Shown: positions 39,018 to 48,278 of the stretch, one piece after another | Numbering within the stretch: position 1 is the stretch's first letter | Layout: each line of letters begins with the position of its first letter | The notes under the pieces: generated by a model | The model's input: only the letters and a program-made list of their open reading frames with translations | Told to the model about the DNA's origin: nothing | The model's database searches: none | Made by a program: the position numbers and the translations under genes | Assembly (NCBI GenBank): GCA_001801025.1 | Contig: MGWO01000007.1 | Span: 372,001-436,000, forward strand | Source of the DNA: Gallionellales bacterium GWA2_54_124 | GTDB taxonomy: Bacteria; Pseudomonadota; Gammaproteobacteria; Burkholderiales; Gallionellaceae | Reading direction: 5' to 3' | Length of the DNA stretch: 64,000 nucleotides

Positions 39018-39046
39018 TAAAAAAGCCCGGCATGCCGGGCTTTTTG
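39018..39046 (+). terminator. Intrinsic terminator after glycine-zipper gene
   Basis: AGCCCGGC AT GCCGGGCT is a perfect palindrome, preceded by A-run and followed by TTTTT. Confidence 0.92.
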
Positions 39047-39137
39047 TGCAATTGACTGTCAGATCGGCCGAATCTGCCAATCATATAGTACTTCAGCTTA
39101 TGTCCGACTTTTGTTTCACTGTTACATTACGGGTAAA

Positions 39138-39911
39138 TTAACCAAATCTACCCGTAATGTAATCTTCAGTTTCTTTGCGTTTTGGATTGGTGAACACGGT
39201 GCTGGTGTCGCCAAATTCAATCAGGTCGCCCAGATACATATAGGCCGTGTAGTCCGATACGCGGGCGGCCTGTTGCATGTTGTGGGTGACGATGACGATC
39301 GTGAAGTCTTCCTTCAGTTCGTCGATCAGTTTTTCGATGTGAGCGGTAGAAATTGGATCAAGCGCCGAGGTCGGTTCATCGAGTAGCAGTACTTCGGGTT
39401 TGACGGCAATTGCGCGCGCAATGCACAGACGCTGTTGCTGACCGCCGGACAGGCTCATACCGCTTTGTTTTAACTTGTCTTTGACTTCAGTCCAAAGTGC
39501 GGCTTTCTTCAATGCCCACTCTACACGTTCATCCATCTCATTGTTGGAGAGGCTTTCGTAGAGTTTTACGCCGAAGGCGATATTGTCATAAATCGACATC
39601 GGGAACGGGGTAGGTTTTTGAAACACCATGCCGACTTTGGCGCGCAATTTGTTGAGATCCTGCCCCTTGTCCAGAATATTGCAACCGTCGAGCATGATAG
39701 AGCCGGTCGCCGTTTGATGCGGGTAGAGCTGGTACATACGGTTGAAGGTACGCAGCAGTGTGGATTTTCCGCAGCCGGACGGGCCGATGAAGGCAGTCAC
39801 TTTTTTGTCGGCAATGGTCAGATTGATATCTTTGAGCGCGCGCGCTTTGCCGTAAAAAAAGTTCAGATCTTTGACGATGACTCTTGGAGTTACATTGGTT
39901 TCAGTGTTCAT
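39138..39911 (-). CDS. pstB: Phosphate ABC transporter ATP-binding protein
   Basis: The 257-residue ATPase has Walker [12 protein letters not shown], the PstB word FNRMYQL, signature [17 protein letters not shown], Walker [14 protein letters not shown] and the H-loop VTHNM. It energises high-affinity phosphate uptake by PstCA and PstS. The operon order on the minus strand is pstS, pstC, pstA, pstB; phoU is not in the window. Confidence 0.98.
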   Translation of the reverse strand: MNTETNVTPRVIVKDLNFFYGKARALKDINLTIADKKVTAFIGPSGCGKSTLLRTFNRMYQLYPHQTATGSIMLDGCNILDKGQDLNKLRAKVGMVFQKPTPFPMSIYDNIAFGVKLYESLSNNEMDERVEWALKKAALWTEVKDKLKQSGMSLSGGQQQRLCIARAIAVKPEVLLLDEPTSALDPISTAHIEKLIDELKEDFTIVIVTHNMQQAARVSDYTAYMYLGDLIEFGDTSTVFTNPKRKETEDYITGRFG

Positions 39912-39924
39912 TTGCTAGGCCTTT

Positions 39925-40773
39925 TTAATGTGCGGAAGCACTTTGACGGAACAGTACACGCGCCAGAATATTAAGCGTCAGTACACTAAAGGTAATCAGC
40001 AGGGCGCCGGCCCAGGCAAGATTCTGCCAGTCGGTATAGGGACTCATGGCGAACTGGAAGATCACGACAGGTAAATTCGCCATAGGCTGATTCATGTCGT
40101 TGCTCCAGAACTGATTGTTAAGTGCGGTGAACAGCAGTGGCGCAGTCTCGCCACTGATGCGCGCAATCGCCAGCATGATGCCGGTGATGATGCCGGCGCG
40201 GGCAGCACGCAGTGTCACAAAATTGATGATCTTCCATTGCGGTGCGCCTAAGGCTGCTGCCGCTTCACGCAAAGTTGAGGGCACCAGACGCAACATGTTC
40301 TCAGTCGTGCGGATGACGATGGGGATCACGATAATGGCCAGTGCCAGCGTGCCCGCCCAGCCGGAGAAATGTTTGACATGCACAACATACACTTCGTAGA
40401 CGAACAGGCCGATCACGATGGAGGGTGCTGACAGTAAAATGTCGTTGATGAAGCGTGTGATGGGCGCCAGCCAGCCGCGCTGACCGAACTCAGCCAGATA
40501 GGTGCCTGCGAGTATGCCGATCGGTGTGCCGATCAGGGTGCCGATCACCGTCATCATCAATGAACCGAAGATGGCGTTGAACAGGCCGCCATTACTGCCC
40601 GGAGGAGGTGTCATCTGGGTAAATACGGACGAAGTGAGTGCGGGCAGGCCGTGGTCGAGCAGGGTCCACAGAATCCAGCACAGCCAGAACAGGCCAAAGC
40701 CCATGGCTAATACCGATACGGTCAGCCCGGCCCAGTTGACGATTTTACGTCGGGTATATAGATCTAACATCAT
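39925..40773 (-). CDS. pstA: Phosphate ABC transporter permease PstA
   Basis: The 282-residue permease has about six membrane helices and the EAA-type loop [20 protein letters not shown]. The Gly/Pro-rich [17 protein letters not shown] is typical of PstA. It pairs with PstC to form the channel. Two adjacent ATG codons (40773 and 40770) could start it; it follows pstC by two bases. Confidence 0.97.
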   Translation of the reverse strand: MMLDLYTRRKIVNWAGLTVSVLAMGFGLFWLCWILWTLLDHGLPALTSSVFTQMTPPPGSNGGLFNAIFGSLMMTVIGTLIGTPIGILAGTYLAEFGQRGWLAPITRFINDILLSAPSIVIGLFVYEVYVVHVKHFSGWAGTLALAIIVIPIVIRTTENMLRLVPSTLREAAAALGAPQWKIINFVTLRAARAGIITGIMLAIARISGETAPLLFTALNNQFWSNDMNQPMANLPVVIFQFAMSPYTDWQNLAWAGALLITFSVLTLNILARVLFRQSASAH

Positions 40774-40775
40774 GA

Positions 40776-41738
40776 TTAAGAAGCCTTTCCTTCGCGTTGC
40801 CCCAGCTTGTAGAGCATGTAACGTGCGAGCGACAATACGACAAAAGTGATAAAGAACAGAATCAGGCCCAGCTCGATCAGCGATGAGGTGTAGAGTTCGC
40901 CGAAGGCTTCAGTAAATTCGTTAGCTAGCGCAGATGAGATGCTGTTGCCTGGATTAAGCAGCGACTTGGTCAGCTCGTGTGCATTACCGATGACAAAGGT
41001 GACCGCCATGGTTTCACCTAGTGCTCGCCCCAGTCCCAGCATGATGCCGCCGGCGACGCCGACCTTTGTGTAGGGTAATACGATCTTCAGCATGACTTCC
41101 CAGGTCGTCGAGCCCAGGCCGTATGCGGATTCTTTGAGCATCGTGGGGACGACATCGAATACATCGCGCATCACGGAGGCGATGAACGGGATCACCATAA
41201 TGGCCAGAATAATGCTGGCGGTCAGAATGCCGATACCCATAGGCGGGCCTGAGAAGAACGGGCCGATGTAGGGCAGGGTGCCGACATGCTGATTGAGCCA
41301 GGGCTCTACGTGATCGGCGAACAGCGGCGCGAACACGAACAGTCCCCACATGCCGTAGATGATGCTGGGAATACCCGCCAGCAGTTCAATCGCGACCCCT
41401 AACGGGCGGCGCAGCACGCGCGGGGAGAGCTCCGTCAGAAACAGCGCGATACCAAAGCTCACCGGGATGGCGATGATGAGTGCGATGATAGAGGTGATGA
41501 GTGTGCCGACGATGGGAATCAGCGCACCAAATTTATCGTTGACCGGATCCCAGTCTGGGCTGGTCAGAAAACCGAAACCGAAAGCGTGAATGGCGGGCAT
41601 GCTGCCGATCACGAGTGAAGCGAGTATCGCTGCGAGCAAGGCCAGCACGCAAAAGGCGGCCAGACGAGTCAGATTACGAAACAGCATGTCGTAAATGGAT
41701 TGCCGTTTGAGGCGTGCTTCGTGTAATAACATCGGCAT
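40776..41738 (-). CDS. pstC: Phosphate ABC transporter permease PstC
   Basis: The 320-residue permease has six or more membrane helices, the PstC words [19 protein letters not shown] and [17 protein letters not shown], and the EAA-type loop [21 protein letters not shown]. Functions with PstA in phosphate import. It lies 96 bases after pstS, with a hairpin in the gap. Confidence 0.97.
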   Translation of the reverse strand: MPMLLHEARLKRQSIYDMLFRNLTRLAAFCVLALLAAILASLVIGSMPAIHAFGFGFLTSPDWDPVNDKFGALIPIVGTLITSIIALIIAIPVSFGIALFLTELSPRVLRRPLGVAIELLAGIPSIIYGMWGLFVFAPLFADHVEPWLNQHVGTLPYIGPFFSGPPMGIGILTASIILAIMVIPFIASVMRDVFDVVPTMLKESAYGLGSTTWEVMLKIVLPYTKVGVAGGIMLGLGRALGETMAVTFVIGNAHELTKSLLNPGNSISSALANEFTEAFGELYTSSLIELGLILFFITFVVLSLARYMLYKLGQREGKAS

Positions 41739-41781
41739 AGTAATGAGCTTTAAATTAAAAAAACGGACTGCTTATAAAGTT

Positions 41782-41809
41782 AAAACACGAGGAGCGATTG
41801 CCCCTCGTG
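41782..41809 (-). terminator. Hairpin between pstS and pstC (attenuator candidate)
   Basis: CACGAGG pairs with CCTCGTG, extended by two more pairs after a mismatch. On the minus strand it is followed by TTTTAACTTT. Partial termination here would give more PstS than PstCAB, as expected for a binding protein. Confidence 0.7.
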
Positions 41810-41834
41810 ATCGTGTCAGCCACGTTCCATTTGC

Positions 41835-42878
41835 TTACTTCCAGAGGGCATTGCCTTTTGCGTCCTTGATCTGCACTTTCCATGCGTCGCGAATCAGCTT
41901 AACCACGTCATCCGGCAGGGTCACGTAATCAAGATCGGATGCGAGCTTGTCGCCTTTGGTGTAAGCCCAGTCAAAGAACTTCAGTGTGGCCAAACCTGAT
42001 TCAGGTTTGTCTTGCAGCTTGTGCATCAGGATGAAAGTCGCGCCGCTGATAGGCCATGTTGCCTTGCCTGGTTCGTCGGTCAGGATTTCATAAAATCCCG
42101 GTGCCTTTTTCCAGTCAGCGCCCGCAGCTGCGGCCTTGAAGCTCTTTTCATCCGCTGCAACGTAGCCGCCGTCACGGTTCTTCATTTGTACGGCATACAT
42201 CTTGTTTTGCAATGCGTAAGCGTATTCGACGTAACCGATAGAGCCTTTGATACGCTGAACGTAGGATGCCACGCCTTCATTACCCTTGCCGCCCGTGCCA
42301 GCCTTCCAGGACACTGCAGTTCCTTCGCCGACAGAAGCCTTCCAGTCAGCGCTGACTTTAGACAGGTAGTTGGTGAAAATAAAGCTGGTGCCGGAACCAT
42401 CAGAACGGTGTACAACGGTGATGATGTCATCTGGCAGCTTGAGGTCTTTGTTCAGCGCCACAATTGCAGGATCATTCCATTTGGTGATCCTGCCAAGATA
42501 AATGTCAGCCAGCGTTTTGCCATCCAGCTTCAGCTTGTTGTTGTCAACGCCAACGATGTTCACGACCGGAACAACGCCGCCGATGATCGTTGGGAACTGC
42601 ATCAGGCCTTCTTTATTCAGCTCTTCAGGTGTCAGCGGTTTGTCAGATGCGCCGAAATCGACAGTCTTGGCTGTGATTTGCTTGATGCCGCCGCCCGAAC
42701 CGATGGACTGGTAGTTCATGTTGGTGCCGGATTGCGCTTTGTAGGCTTCAGCCCATTTTGCATAGGCCGGATACGGGAAAGTCGCACCCGCGCCGGTGAT
42801 GTCGGTTGCAAAAGATACGCTGGCGTAAGCGAGGGTGGTAGCTGCGGCTACGGCGATAATAAGTTGCTTGAACTTCAT
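41835..42878 (-). CDS. pstS: Periplasmic phosphate-binding protein
   Basis: The 347-residue protein has a signal peptide ending SVSFA, then ITGAGATFPYPAYAKWAEAY, the phosphate-binding words GSGGGIKQI and VVHRSDGSGTSFIFTNYL, and the C-terminal FFDWAYTKGDKLA. It delivers phosphate to PstCA. A GGAGAA box lies before the ATG, and a Pho box lies about 88 bases upstream. Confidence 0.98.
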   Translation of the reverse strand: MKFKQLIIAVAAATTLAYASVSFATDITGAGATFPYPAYAKWAEAYKAQSGTNMNYQSIGSGGGIKQITAKTVDFGASDKPLTPEELNKEGLMQFPTIIGGVVPVVNIVGVDNNKLKLDGKTLADIYLGRITKWNDPAIVALNKDLKLPDDIITVVHRSDGSGTSFIFTNYLSKVSADWKASVGEGTAVSWKAGTGGKGNEGVASYVQRIKGSIGYVEYAYALQNKMYAVQMKNRDGGYVAADEKSFKAAAAGADWKKAPGFYEILTDEPGKATWPISGATFILMHKLQDKPESGLATLKFFDWAYTKGDKLASDLDYVTLPDDVVKLIRDAWKVQIKDAKGNALWK

Positions 42879-42923
42879 AGGATTCTCCAGATGGATTATT
42901 CGGTTGTACCGGTTGCGGCTGTT

Positions 42924-42941
42924 AATGCCCTATCGGGCATT
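42924..42941 (-). other. Small hairpin in the pstS leader
   Basis: AATGCCC and GGGCATT pair around a TATC loop between the Pho box and the pstS start. Confidence 0.5.
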
Positions 42942-42965
42942 TGTGCTTTGTGCCGTCCTCAATAA

Positions 42966-42984
42966 TATGAAAGTAATATGACAA
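42966..42984 (-). promoter_or_regulatory. Pho box upstream of pstS
   Basis: On the minus strand the sequence TTGTCATATTACTTTCATA has two 7-base half-sites (TTGTCAT and CTTTCAT) spaced 11 bases apart. It matches the PhoB consensus CTGTCATA-N4-CTGTCAT closely. PhoB-dependent induction of pstSCAB under phosphate limitation is therefore predicted. Confidence 0.8.
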
Positions 42985-43005
42985 TATTATTACATCGCCT
43001 GATGA

Positions 43006-44325
43006 TTAATGGTTAGATTTTCTGCTGCCTGACAGGCTGTCTCTGGATTTTTTCAGTTCGGCATGGCGCAGGCCGATGAAAGTTAACCAGCCGACGATGA
43101 TCAGGCCTATGGTAAATGCGGCATAGGCGACGGGCCACGGGATGCCTTGGGTCATCATCGAATATTCGGACATGCCGCCGATGCCGGCCAGTACATTGAG
43201 CGGCATAAACACGACGCTGATAATCGTCAGACGTTTGATGTCTTTATTCTGGTTAATGTTAATCGAGCTGTCGGTCGCATCCATCAGAAAGTTGATCTTA
43301 TTGAACAGGAAGGCAGTATGCCCGTCGAGGGATTCAATATCGCGCAAAATTTCGCGCACGTTTTCGTGTTGCGCTTCGGATAGGAATTTAGCGCGCATCA
43401 AAAAAGACAGGGCGCGCCGGGTGTCCAGCACGTTGCGGCGTATGCGCCCGTTCAAATCTTCTTCTTCTGCGATGGAGGCTAAGATGACGGCGGCCTCATC
43501 GTCGGTGATGTGCGATCTTAGTACTTGTTTGCCGACGACGCCAAGATCGGCATATACGTCTTCGAGGGCATTGGCCGAGTACTCGACATCCGCTGCATAA
43601 AGATCGAGCAGCACATCTTTGGCTTCTGATACGTAACCCGATTGCGCGCGCGCTCGTAAGCGCTGCAGGCGGAAAACGGGGAGCTCTTCGCTGCGCACCG
43701 AAAATAGCGTGCCTTTGTGCAGGATGAATGCCACTGCAACGTTGCGAGATTCGTCTTCACGGTCAAGCAGGAAGTCGGAGTGCAGGTGCACTTCGTCGCC
43801 TTCTTCGATATAGAAGCGTGCGCTGGTTTCCAGATCCGTTAAATCTTTAGGATTGGGCAGGTCGACTTCGAACAGTTCGCGCGCCCAGGCTATCTGTTCG
43901 TCGTCGGGTGCGACCAGATCAATCCAGATCGGATTGGCGCGAGCTAAATCTGCGCGGCTGGCGATCGGGATTTGACGTAATCGCCCTTCATATAAGTCAA
44001 ATACGCGTATGGTGGTGCTGCGGTCTTGAGGTTTTGCTTCGTCGACCAGTTCCGAACGCACGTCATCTGAGATGACCAGCAATATTTCCTCTTTGCGTTC
44101 TTCTGTGATCAGTTGCCAGATGATTTCGCGATCAGCATGAGGAACGGCTTCGAGAATTTGTGCAACGGCTTCGGCGTCGTGTTGCTCAAGGCGGGTGCGC
44201 AGTTCCGCCAGATTTTGTTTGTGTGCCAGTGTTTCAATCAGCTTGTGTTTGTGGAGCAGACGGTTTACCTGCCACAGGTTTTTTTGCGTGGCGCCAGGGT
44301 CGTTCGCTTTATCGATTTCCTGCAT
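43006..44325 (-). CDS. corA: CorA-like Mg2+/Co2+ transporter with MgtE_N-like N-terminal domain
   Basis: The 439-residue protein has an N-terminal helical segment (about 35-115: LAELRTRLEQHDAEAVAQIL; RKEEILLVISDDVRSELV) that resembles the MgtE N domain, followed by a CorA cytoplasmic domain (IWIDLVAPDDEQIAWARELF; FYIEEGDEVHLHSDFLL). The two C-terminal helices are NVLAGIGGMSEYSMM and YAAFTIGLIIVGWLTFIGL. The CorA selectivity motif GMN at the end of the first helix reads GMS here. Transport of divalent metal is likely, but selectivity may differ. The gene is upstream of pstS on the same strand, with 127 bases between. Confidence 0.8.
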   Translation of the reverse strand: MQEIDKANDPGATQKNLWQVNRLLHKHKLIETLAHKQNLAELRTRLEQHDAEAVAQILEAVPHADREIIWQLITEERKEEILLVISDDVRSELVDEAKPQDRSTTIRVFDLYEGRLRQIPIASRADLARANPIWIDLVAPDDEQIAWARELFEVDLPNPKDLTDLETSARFYIEEGDEVHLHSDFLLDREDESRNVAVAFILHKGTLFSVRSEELPVFRLQRLRARAQSGYVSEAKDVLLDLYAADVEYSANALEDVYADLGVVGKQVLRSHITDDEAAVILASIAEEEDLNGRIRRNVLDTRRALSFLMRAKFLSEAQHENVREILRDIESLDGHTAFLFNKINFLMDATDSSININQNKDIKRLTIISVVFMPLNVLAGIGGMSEYSMMTQGIPWPVAYAAFTIGLIIVGWLTFIGLRHAELKKSRDSLSGSRKSNH

Positions 44326-44456
44326 GATTGTGCCCGTTCATCAATTTGAACGCGATTCTAGCTTAATTTCGTTTTAAATTTTGCGCAGAATTTTGCTGTG
44401 AATCTATATCAAGCCTTCACTTGTCGTTAAAGTTGAGCAGGGAAATAAAATTAAGG

Positions 44457-44485
44457 TTGAATATTTTTGATTCCGCCTGTAGAAT
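44457..44485 (+). promoter_or_regulatory. Sigma-70 promoter of rpmBG
   Basis: TTGAAT at 44457 and TAGAAT at 44480, with a 17-base spacer; predicted start near 44492, 28 bases before rpmB. Confidence 0.7.
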
Positions 44486-44519
44486 CCGCGCTCTTTTGAA
44501 AATCGGTTGGAGTAGAACC

Positions 44520-44756
44520 ATGGCACGAGTATGTCAAGTGACGGGCAAGGGCCCGATGAGCGGGAATAACGTTTCCCATGCGAACAACAGAACCAAGCGT
44601 CGCTTCTTGCCTAATCTGCAACGTCGCCGTTTTTGGGTTGAAGCAGAAAATCGCTGGGTCAGCTTGCGCTTGACCAATGCTGGTTTGCGTACCATCGACA
44701 AGAATGGTATCGAATCCGTGTTGGCAGATATGCGCGCACGCGGCGAAAAAATCTAA
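44520..44756 (+). CDS. rpmB: 50S ribosomal protein L28
   Basis: The 78-residue protein begins [20 protein letters not shown] and contains [15 protein letters not shown], both conserved in L28. The open frame extends upstream to 44421, but the ATG at 44520 preceded by GGAG is the family start. Twelve bases separate it from rpmG. Confidence 0.98.
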   Translation: MARVCQVTGKGPMSGNNVSHANNRTKRRFLPNLQRRRFWVEAENRWVSLRLTNAGLRTIDKNGIESVLADMRARGEKI

Positions 44757-44768
44757 GGAGTATAGAAA

Positions 44769-44924
44769 ATGCGCGAAAAAATCAAACTTGAGTCTAGTGC
44801 TGGCACCGGCCATTTTTACACGACAGACAAGAACAAACGCACCACACCGGGCAAGATCGAGATGAAGAAATACGATCCAGTGGTTCGTAAGCATGTTATG
44901 TACAAGGAAACCAAGCTGAAGTAA
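44769..44924 (+). CDS. rpmG: 50S ribosomal protein L33
   Basis: A 51-residue protein starting [19 protein letters not shown] and ending VMYKETKLK, with the conserved [17 protein letters not shown]. It lacks the zinc-binding Cys pairs, so it is the C-minus form. A GGAG box lies before the ATG. It is the standard partner of rpmB. Confidence 0.98.
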   Translation: MREKIKLESSAGTGHFYTTDKNKRTTPGKIEMKKYDPVVRKHVMYKETKLK

Positions 44925-44945
44925 TTCAGAAGGGCTTCAAGGTGC

Positions 44946-44973
44946 AAAAAAACCCGCTCAGGCGGGTTTTTTA
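44946..44973 (+). terminator. Intrinsic terminator of rpmBG
   Basis: A-run, AACCCGC, loop TCAG, GCGGGTT, then T-run. Confidence 0.92.
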
Positions 44974-45065
44974 TTGCCTGTCATTTGTTCTGCAATCTAC
45001 CTGTAATACATGTCCTTTACTCTGGCATGGAATTAGCGGATTTATCAATTTGACAGGAGCATCTC

Positions 45066-45350
45066 ATGAGATTTTTTACCGATCATTTTTTCACCGAAGC
45101 GCAGAAAAGCGAAATGCTAGGTAGTGCTTACGGTCAGTATGTTAAAAATCAGCAGTTGGAAAGACAAATTGAAGAGACGCGTCAGTTGCGTCAGCGTGAG
45201 CTGGCGCAACAGGAGCATGAGCGTCTGGCCAGGCAATACGATTTTAATAGAAAAACGCGCTTTGTCGGCTTTGTTGCGCTGACACTTATTCTGTTGTTTG
45301 TTACGCTAACCGGCGGGGTTGGGTCTTTGATCGTATCCGGCACGATCTAG
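45066..45350 (+). CDS. Small membrane protein with coiled coil
   Basis: The 94-residue protein has a charged Gln/Glu/Arg-rich middle (about 30-62, QLERQIEETRQLRQRELAQQ) predicted to form a coiled coil, and one C-terminal membrane helix (FVGFVALTLILLFVTLTGG). I recognise no family. GACAGGAGC lies eight bases before the ATG, supporting expression. It probably anchors in the inner membrane with the coiled coil in the cytoplasm. Confidence 0.65.
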   Translation: MRFFTDHFFTEAQKSEMLGSAYGQYVKNQQLERQIEETRQLRQRELAQQEHERLARQYDFNRKTRFVGFVALTLILLFVTLTGGVGSLIVSGTI

Positions 45351-45525
45351 CCGGCGCGTTAGTCCGTTGTTGAGGAGCAAATGTCGGCATCGACGAGCAG
45401 GCTGGCTTAAGCTGGTTCTCGCCGCTGGATAATTTGATCTGAGTGAATACCGTCGCTTTTAATTCTGTTAAAAAATCGGCTAATCTCAGTATCAACGCTG
45501 ATTTGTTGCAGCAATCCCAATCCCC

Positions 45526-45719
45526 GTGCGGGCGGAAATAATGGGATTGGCAGCCAGAAGGCTCAATCCGATGTTTAACATCAATGACAATGCAGTCGTA
45601 ATGTCCGCTGCTCAACTGGCCGGTGTTTCTCTTCGCGATCTGGGTGGAAAAGTCGTCGCGCTCAAAAACAGCGAGATGAAATTGTTGCCGCGCTGGATTT
45701 GCTGTTAACCGGGATTTAA
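45526..45719 (+). pseudogene. Possible frameshifted remnant of a small gene
   Basis: In the gene-poor stretch 45351-45776 one frame reads MFNINDNAVVMSAAQLAGVS then LRDLGGKVVAL before drifting; the adjacent frame continues plausibly as KQRDEIVAALDLLLTGI with a stop at 45717-45719. Joining them needs one shift near 45665. No family is recognised and the case rests on reading sense only. Confidence 0.3.
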
Positions 45720-45776
45720 TGACAGCGATCCTCGAGTTATCGCAGGCGGCTGAGGCGGTCAGCGGGCGGCTTTTCT

Positions 45777-46124
45777 TCAGCCATGAACCCAGGCTATGGC
45801 GTCTTCGTAATCGTTAAACACGCGGATATCGGCATCGATGAACAGGCGGCTGAGCCAGGCATTCCAGGTTAACCATTGGTCGTCGGTGATGACGGCGATT
45901 TTGGAGAAATCATGGTTGTGCTGGCGGCTGAAGAATTTGATCTCTTCCCATGCGACATCGACGCTGTAGTCCAGCATGCCGCGCAAATCGAATAACAAAT
46001 TGAGCGCGCCAGGTGATTGCAATTTATAAAGGGATTGTTCTTCAAACACTTTGAAATCGGCAAGGGTGAATTCGCCCAGTACGGCAGCGTTGACGAGGTT
46101 GTCGGTTTGTTCGATGGTAATCAC
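45777..46124 (-). CDS. SpoIIAA-like STAS-domain protein
   Basis: The 115-residue cytoplasmic protein has a SpoIIAA-like fold: an early strand (MITIEQTDNLVNAAVLGEFT), then LNLLFDLRGMLDYSVDVAWE, KIAVITDD and a C-terminal helix ending YEDAIAWVHG. Such single-domain proteins are widespread and of unclear role. A GGAATTATT box precedes the ATG. It lies 15 bases after the DMT transporter stop region on the same strand, so it is the upstream gene of that pair. Confidence 0.8.
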   Translation of the reverse strand: MITIEQTDNLVNAAVLGEFTLADFKVFEEQSLYKLQSPGALNLLFDLRGMLDYSVDVAWEEIKFFSRQHNHDFSKIAVITDDQWLTWNAWLSRLFIDADIRVFNDYEDAIAWVHG

Positions 46125-46139
46125 AATAATTCCTTTTTA

Positions 46140-46988
46140 TTAGGTCAGCGAGTGTTTAGGAGACAGGCTTAAGCTTAGCACACCGCTGGCAATGATGAGT
46201 ATTATCCCGAGCCAGCTTGTCGCGGGTAACGACTCATCCCACAGCAGTATGCCGAACAAGCTTGCAAAAACAATTGTGCTGTACGCCATGCTGCTGACCA
46301 CCAGCGTGCGGCCGACACGGTAGGCGCGGGTCATGGCAATTTGTGCCAGTGTTGCGGAGAGTGCCAGTCCCAGCAATATGCCGAAGCTGCGTACGGTGAT
46401 TGAATGAATCGTATCGAACAGCATGACAGCCCCGCTGCCCAGTGTTGCGATCAGGCTGAAATAAAACACGGTGCGCGTATCAGGTTCGCCAAACAAGCCC
46501 AGCTGTTTGACGTTGAGGAAGGCAATTGCTGCCAAAAAACCGGAAGTCAGCCCCATGAGTCCGGTGGGTAATTGATTGTGCTGCAGTGTCGGGTGTAGCA
46601 GCAAGACCACTCCGGCGAATCCCAAAGTGATACCTGTCGTTAGCGGCAGATGGAACTTGTCTTTGAAAACCAGCATGGTGAGTAAAGTCAAAAACATCGG
46701 TGCGGTGTAGTTGAGTGTGATGGCGGTGGCCAGTGGCAGCACGGTGATGCAATAGAAGAACAGCAGCATGGCGGTCGTTCCCGATAGTCCGCGCCACAAG
46801 TGGTTGCGCCAGTATCGGGTGTTCAAGCCTATGTGTTGCGACCGCATGATCAGGTAAACAATCAGAAGCCCTAAGGCCGAGCGGTAGAACACCAGTTCGA
46901 TGTGAGAAAAATACGCGGCGCCGAGCTTGACGAAGACGCCCATGCAGGCGAACAGTAATCCTGCGACCAGCATCCACAAAGCGCCCAT
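46140..46988 (-). CDS. EamA-family drug/metabolite transporter (DMT)
   Basis: The 282-residue protein has ten hydrophobic segments in two EamA repeats: the first ends TAITLNYTAPMFLTLLTMLV, the second SSMAYSTIVFASLFGILLWD and SWLGIILIIASGVLSLSL. Both carry the Glu-free core typical of DMT exporters. Substrate unknown. Confidence 0.88.
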   Translation of the reverse strand: MGALWMLVAGLLFACMGVFVKLGAAYFSHIELVFYRSALGLLIVYLIMRSQHIGLNTRYWRNHLWRGLSGTTAMLLFFYCITVLPLATAITLNYTAPMFLTLLTMLVFKDKFHLPLTTGITLGFAGVVLLLHPTLQHNQLPTGLMGLTSGFLAAIAFLNVKQLGLFGEPDTRTVFYFSLIATLGSGAVMLFDTIHSITVRSFGILLGLALSATLAQIAMTRAYRVGRTLVVSSMAYSTIVFASLFGILLWDESLPATSWLGIILIIASGVLSLSLSPKHSLT

Positions 46989-47026
46989 GCAAAGTTACTC
47001 CGTAGAATCAGGTGGAAAAGCAGTTG

Positions 47027-47177
47027 TCACGCGGAGGCGCGGAGAACGTAGAGAAAAACAAATGCAAGCCCAAGCTAAATCCAGATACTGAACTCGAATA
47101 CCGGATTCAAACCTGCCCTGCCTAATAATAAGTAAGTTTTTTGTTTTTATTAGGTTTTCTCCGCATTCTCCGCGTGA
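47027..47177. repeat. MITE-like palindromic element, copy A
   Basis: A 151-bp intergenic element with about 21-bp terminal inverted repeats: TCACGCGGAGGCGCGGAGAA at the left and its near complement (ending CTCCGCGTGA) at the right, with three central differences. The interior is A+T-rich and has no open frame. A second copy with perfect arms lies at 60524-60672. Confidence 0.85.
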
Positions 47178-47186
47178 GATGATTTT

Positions 47187-48278
47187 TTATAGGTGCTGCG
47201 CCAGGTTACGGCGCAGGTACTCGTGAAAGTGCAGCATGCCGTCTTCAGTCGGGGACTGATACGGGCCGTGTTCTTCAATGCCGCGCTCATACAGCGAGCG
47301 GCGTCCTTGATTCATGCGCAGGCAGATAATGTCATCTTCGATGGCTGTTTCGTTGTACGCACGCTGCTCGGCTTCGACATAGTCGCGCTCGAATAAAACG
47401 ATGTCTTCCAGATAATAGAATTCGACGATGTTGGTGCACGCCTCCGCACCGCGCGGTACCAGTGTGCTGATGACTAACGTGCCCGGATACCACTCGACCA
47501 TGATGTTCGGATAGTAGGTCAGCCAGATTGCGCCGTATTTGGGCAGTTTTCCGCCGTGATAGCGGAGCACTTGTTCCTGCCAGTCGCCATAGGCTGCGCT
47601 GCCGACCTTTTTTAAAGCATTCTTGATGCCGACGGTCTGTACGCTGTACTGTTCGCCAAACTCCCATTTCAGATCGTCGCAGTCGACGAAATTACCGAGT
47701 CCCGGGTGAAACGGCACCACGTGGTAGTCTTCAAGATACACTTCGATGAAGGTCTTCCAGTTGAAAGCATATTCGTCTACTTGCACGCGATCGAGCATAT
47801 AACCTGAAAAGTCCAGATCGTCCATGACGCCAACTCGGGCCAGATCGCGCGCGATGTCGCGTTCGCCTGAAAACAGCATGCCGTTCCAGTTTTGCAGCGG
47901 CGATTTGTTCAGATGTAAGCAGGGGTTTTCAGGAAAATGGGGGGCGCCCAGCAATTCGCCATCAGTCTTGTAGGTCCAGCGATGCAGCGGGCAGACGATG
48001 TGTTGTGCATTGCCACGACCAGATAGCATGGTGGCTTGACGGTGACGGCAGATGTTGGACAGCAGTTCCACGCCGTGCGGATTGCGAACCAGCATTTGCG
48101 CCTCGTCGCGCAGTACCTGATAGTCGCCGAGGTTCGGTACCATCAATTCGTGGCCAACATACTTGGGGCCGTGCTCAAACAGCACGCGTTGTTCCAACTC
48201 CAGAATCTTCGGATCGAAGTACCAGCCGAGTGGCGGTTGAACCTGGGAGGGACTAAGTTGAGTGACGATATTGGACAA
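47187..48278 (-). CDS. Rieske [2Fe-2S] ring-hydroxylating oxygenase, alpha subunit
   Basis: The 363-residue protein has the Rieske site CRHRQATML and CPLHRWTYKTDG (CxH...CxxH) at about residues 75-105, and the mononuclear iron site EDYHVVPFHPG (two His; Asp later) at about 180. Family: aromatic-ring hydroxylating/choline-monooxygenase-like. No reductase is nearby. The start is a TTG at 48278; no ATG exists upstream before an in-frame stop. Divergent from xseB. Confidence 0.85.
   Translation of the reverse strand: MSNIVTQLSPSQVQPPLGWYFDPKILELEQRVLFEHGPKYVGHELMVPNLGDYQVLRDEAQMLVRNPHGVELLSNICRHRQATMLSGRGNAQHIVCPLHRWTYKTDGELLGAPHFPENPCLHLNKSPLQNWNGMLFSGERDIARDLARVGVMDDLDFSGYMLDRVQVDEYAFNWKTFIEVYLEDYHVVPFHPGLGNFVDCDDLKWEFGEQYSVQTVGIKNALKKVGSAAYGDWQEQVLRYHGGKLPKYGAIWLTYYPNIMVEWYPGTLVISTLVPRGAEACTNIVEFYYLEDIVLFERDYVEAEQRAYNETAIEDDIICLRMNQGRRSLYERGIEEHGPYQSPTEDGMLHFHEYLRRNLAQHL

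Noticed and set aside
42012-42965. 317-codon open frame opposite pstS
   Set aside because: A shadow of the certain pstS gene on the opposite strand; no conserved features.
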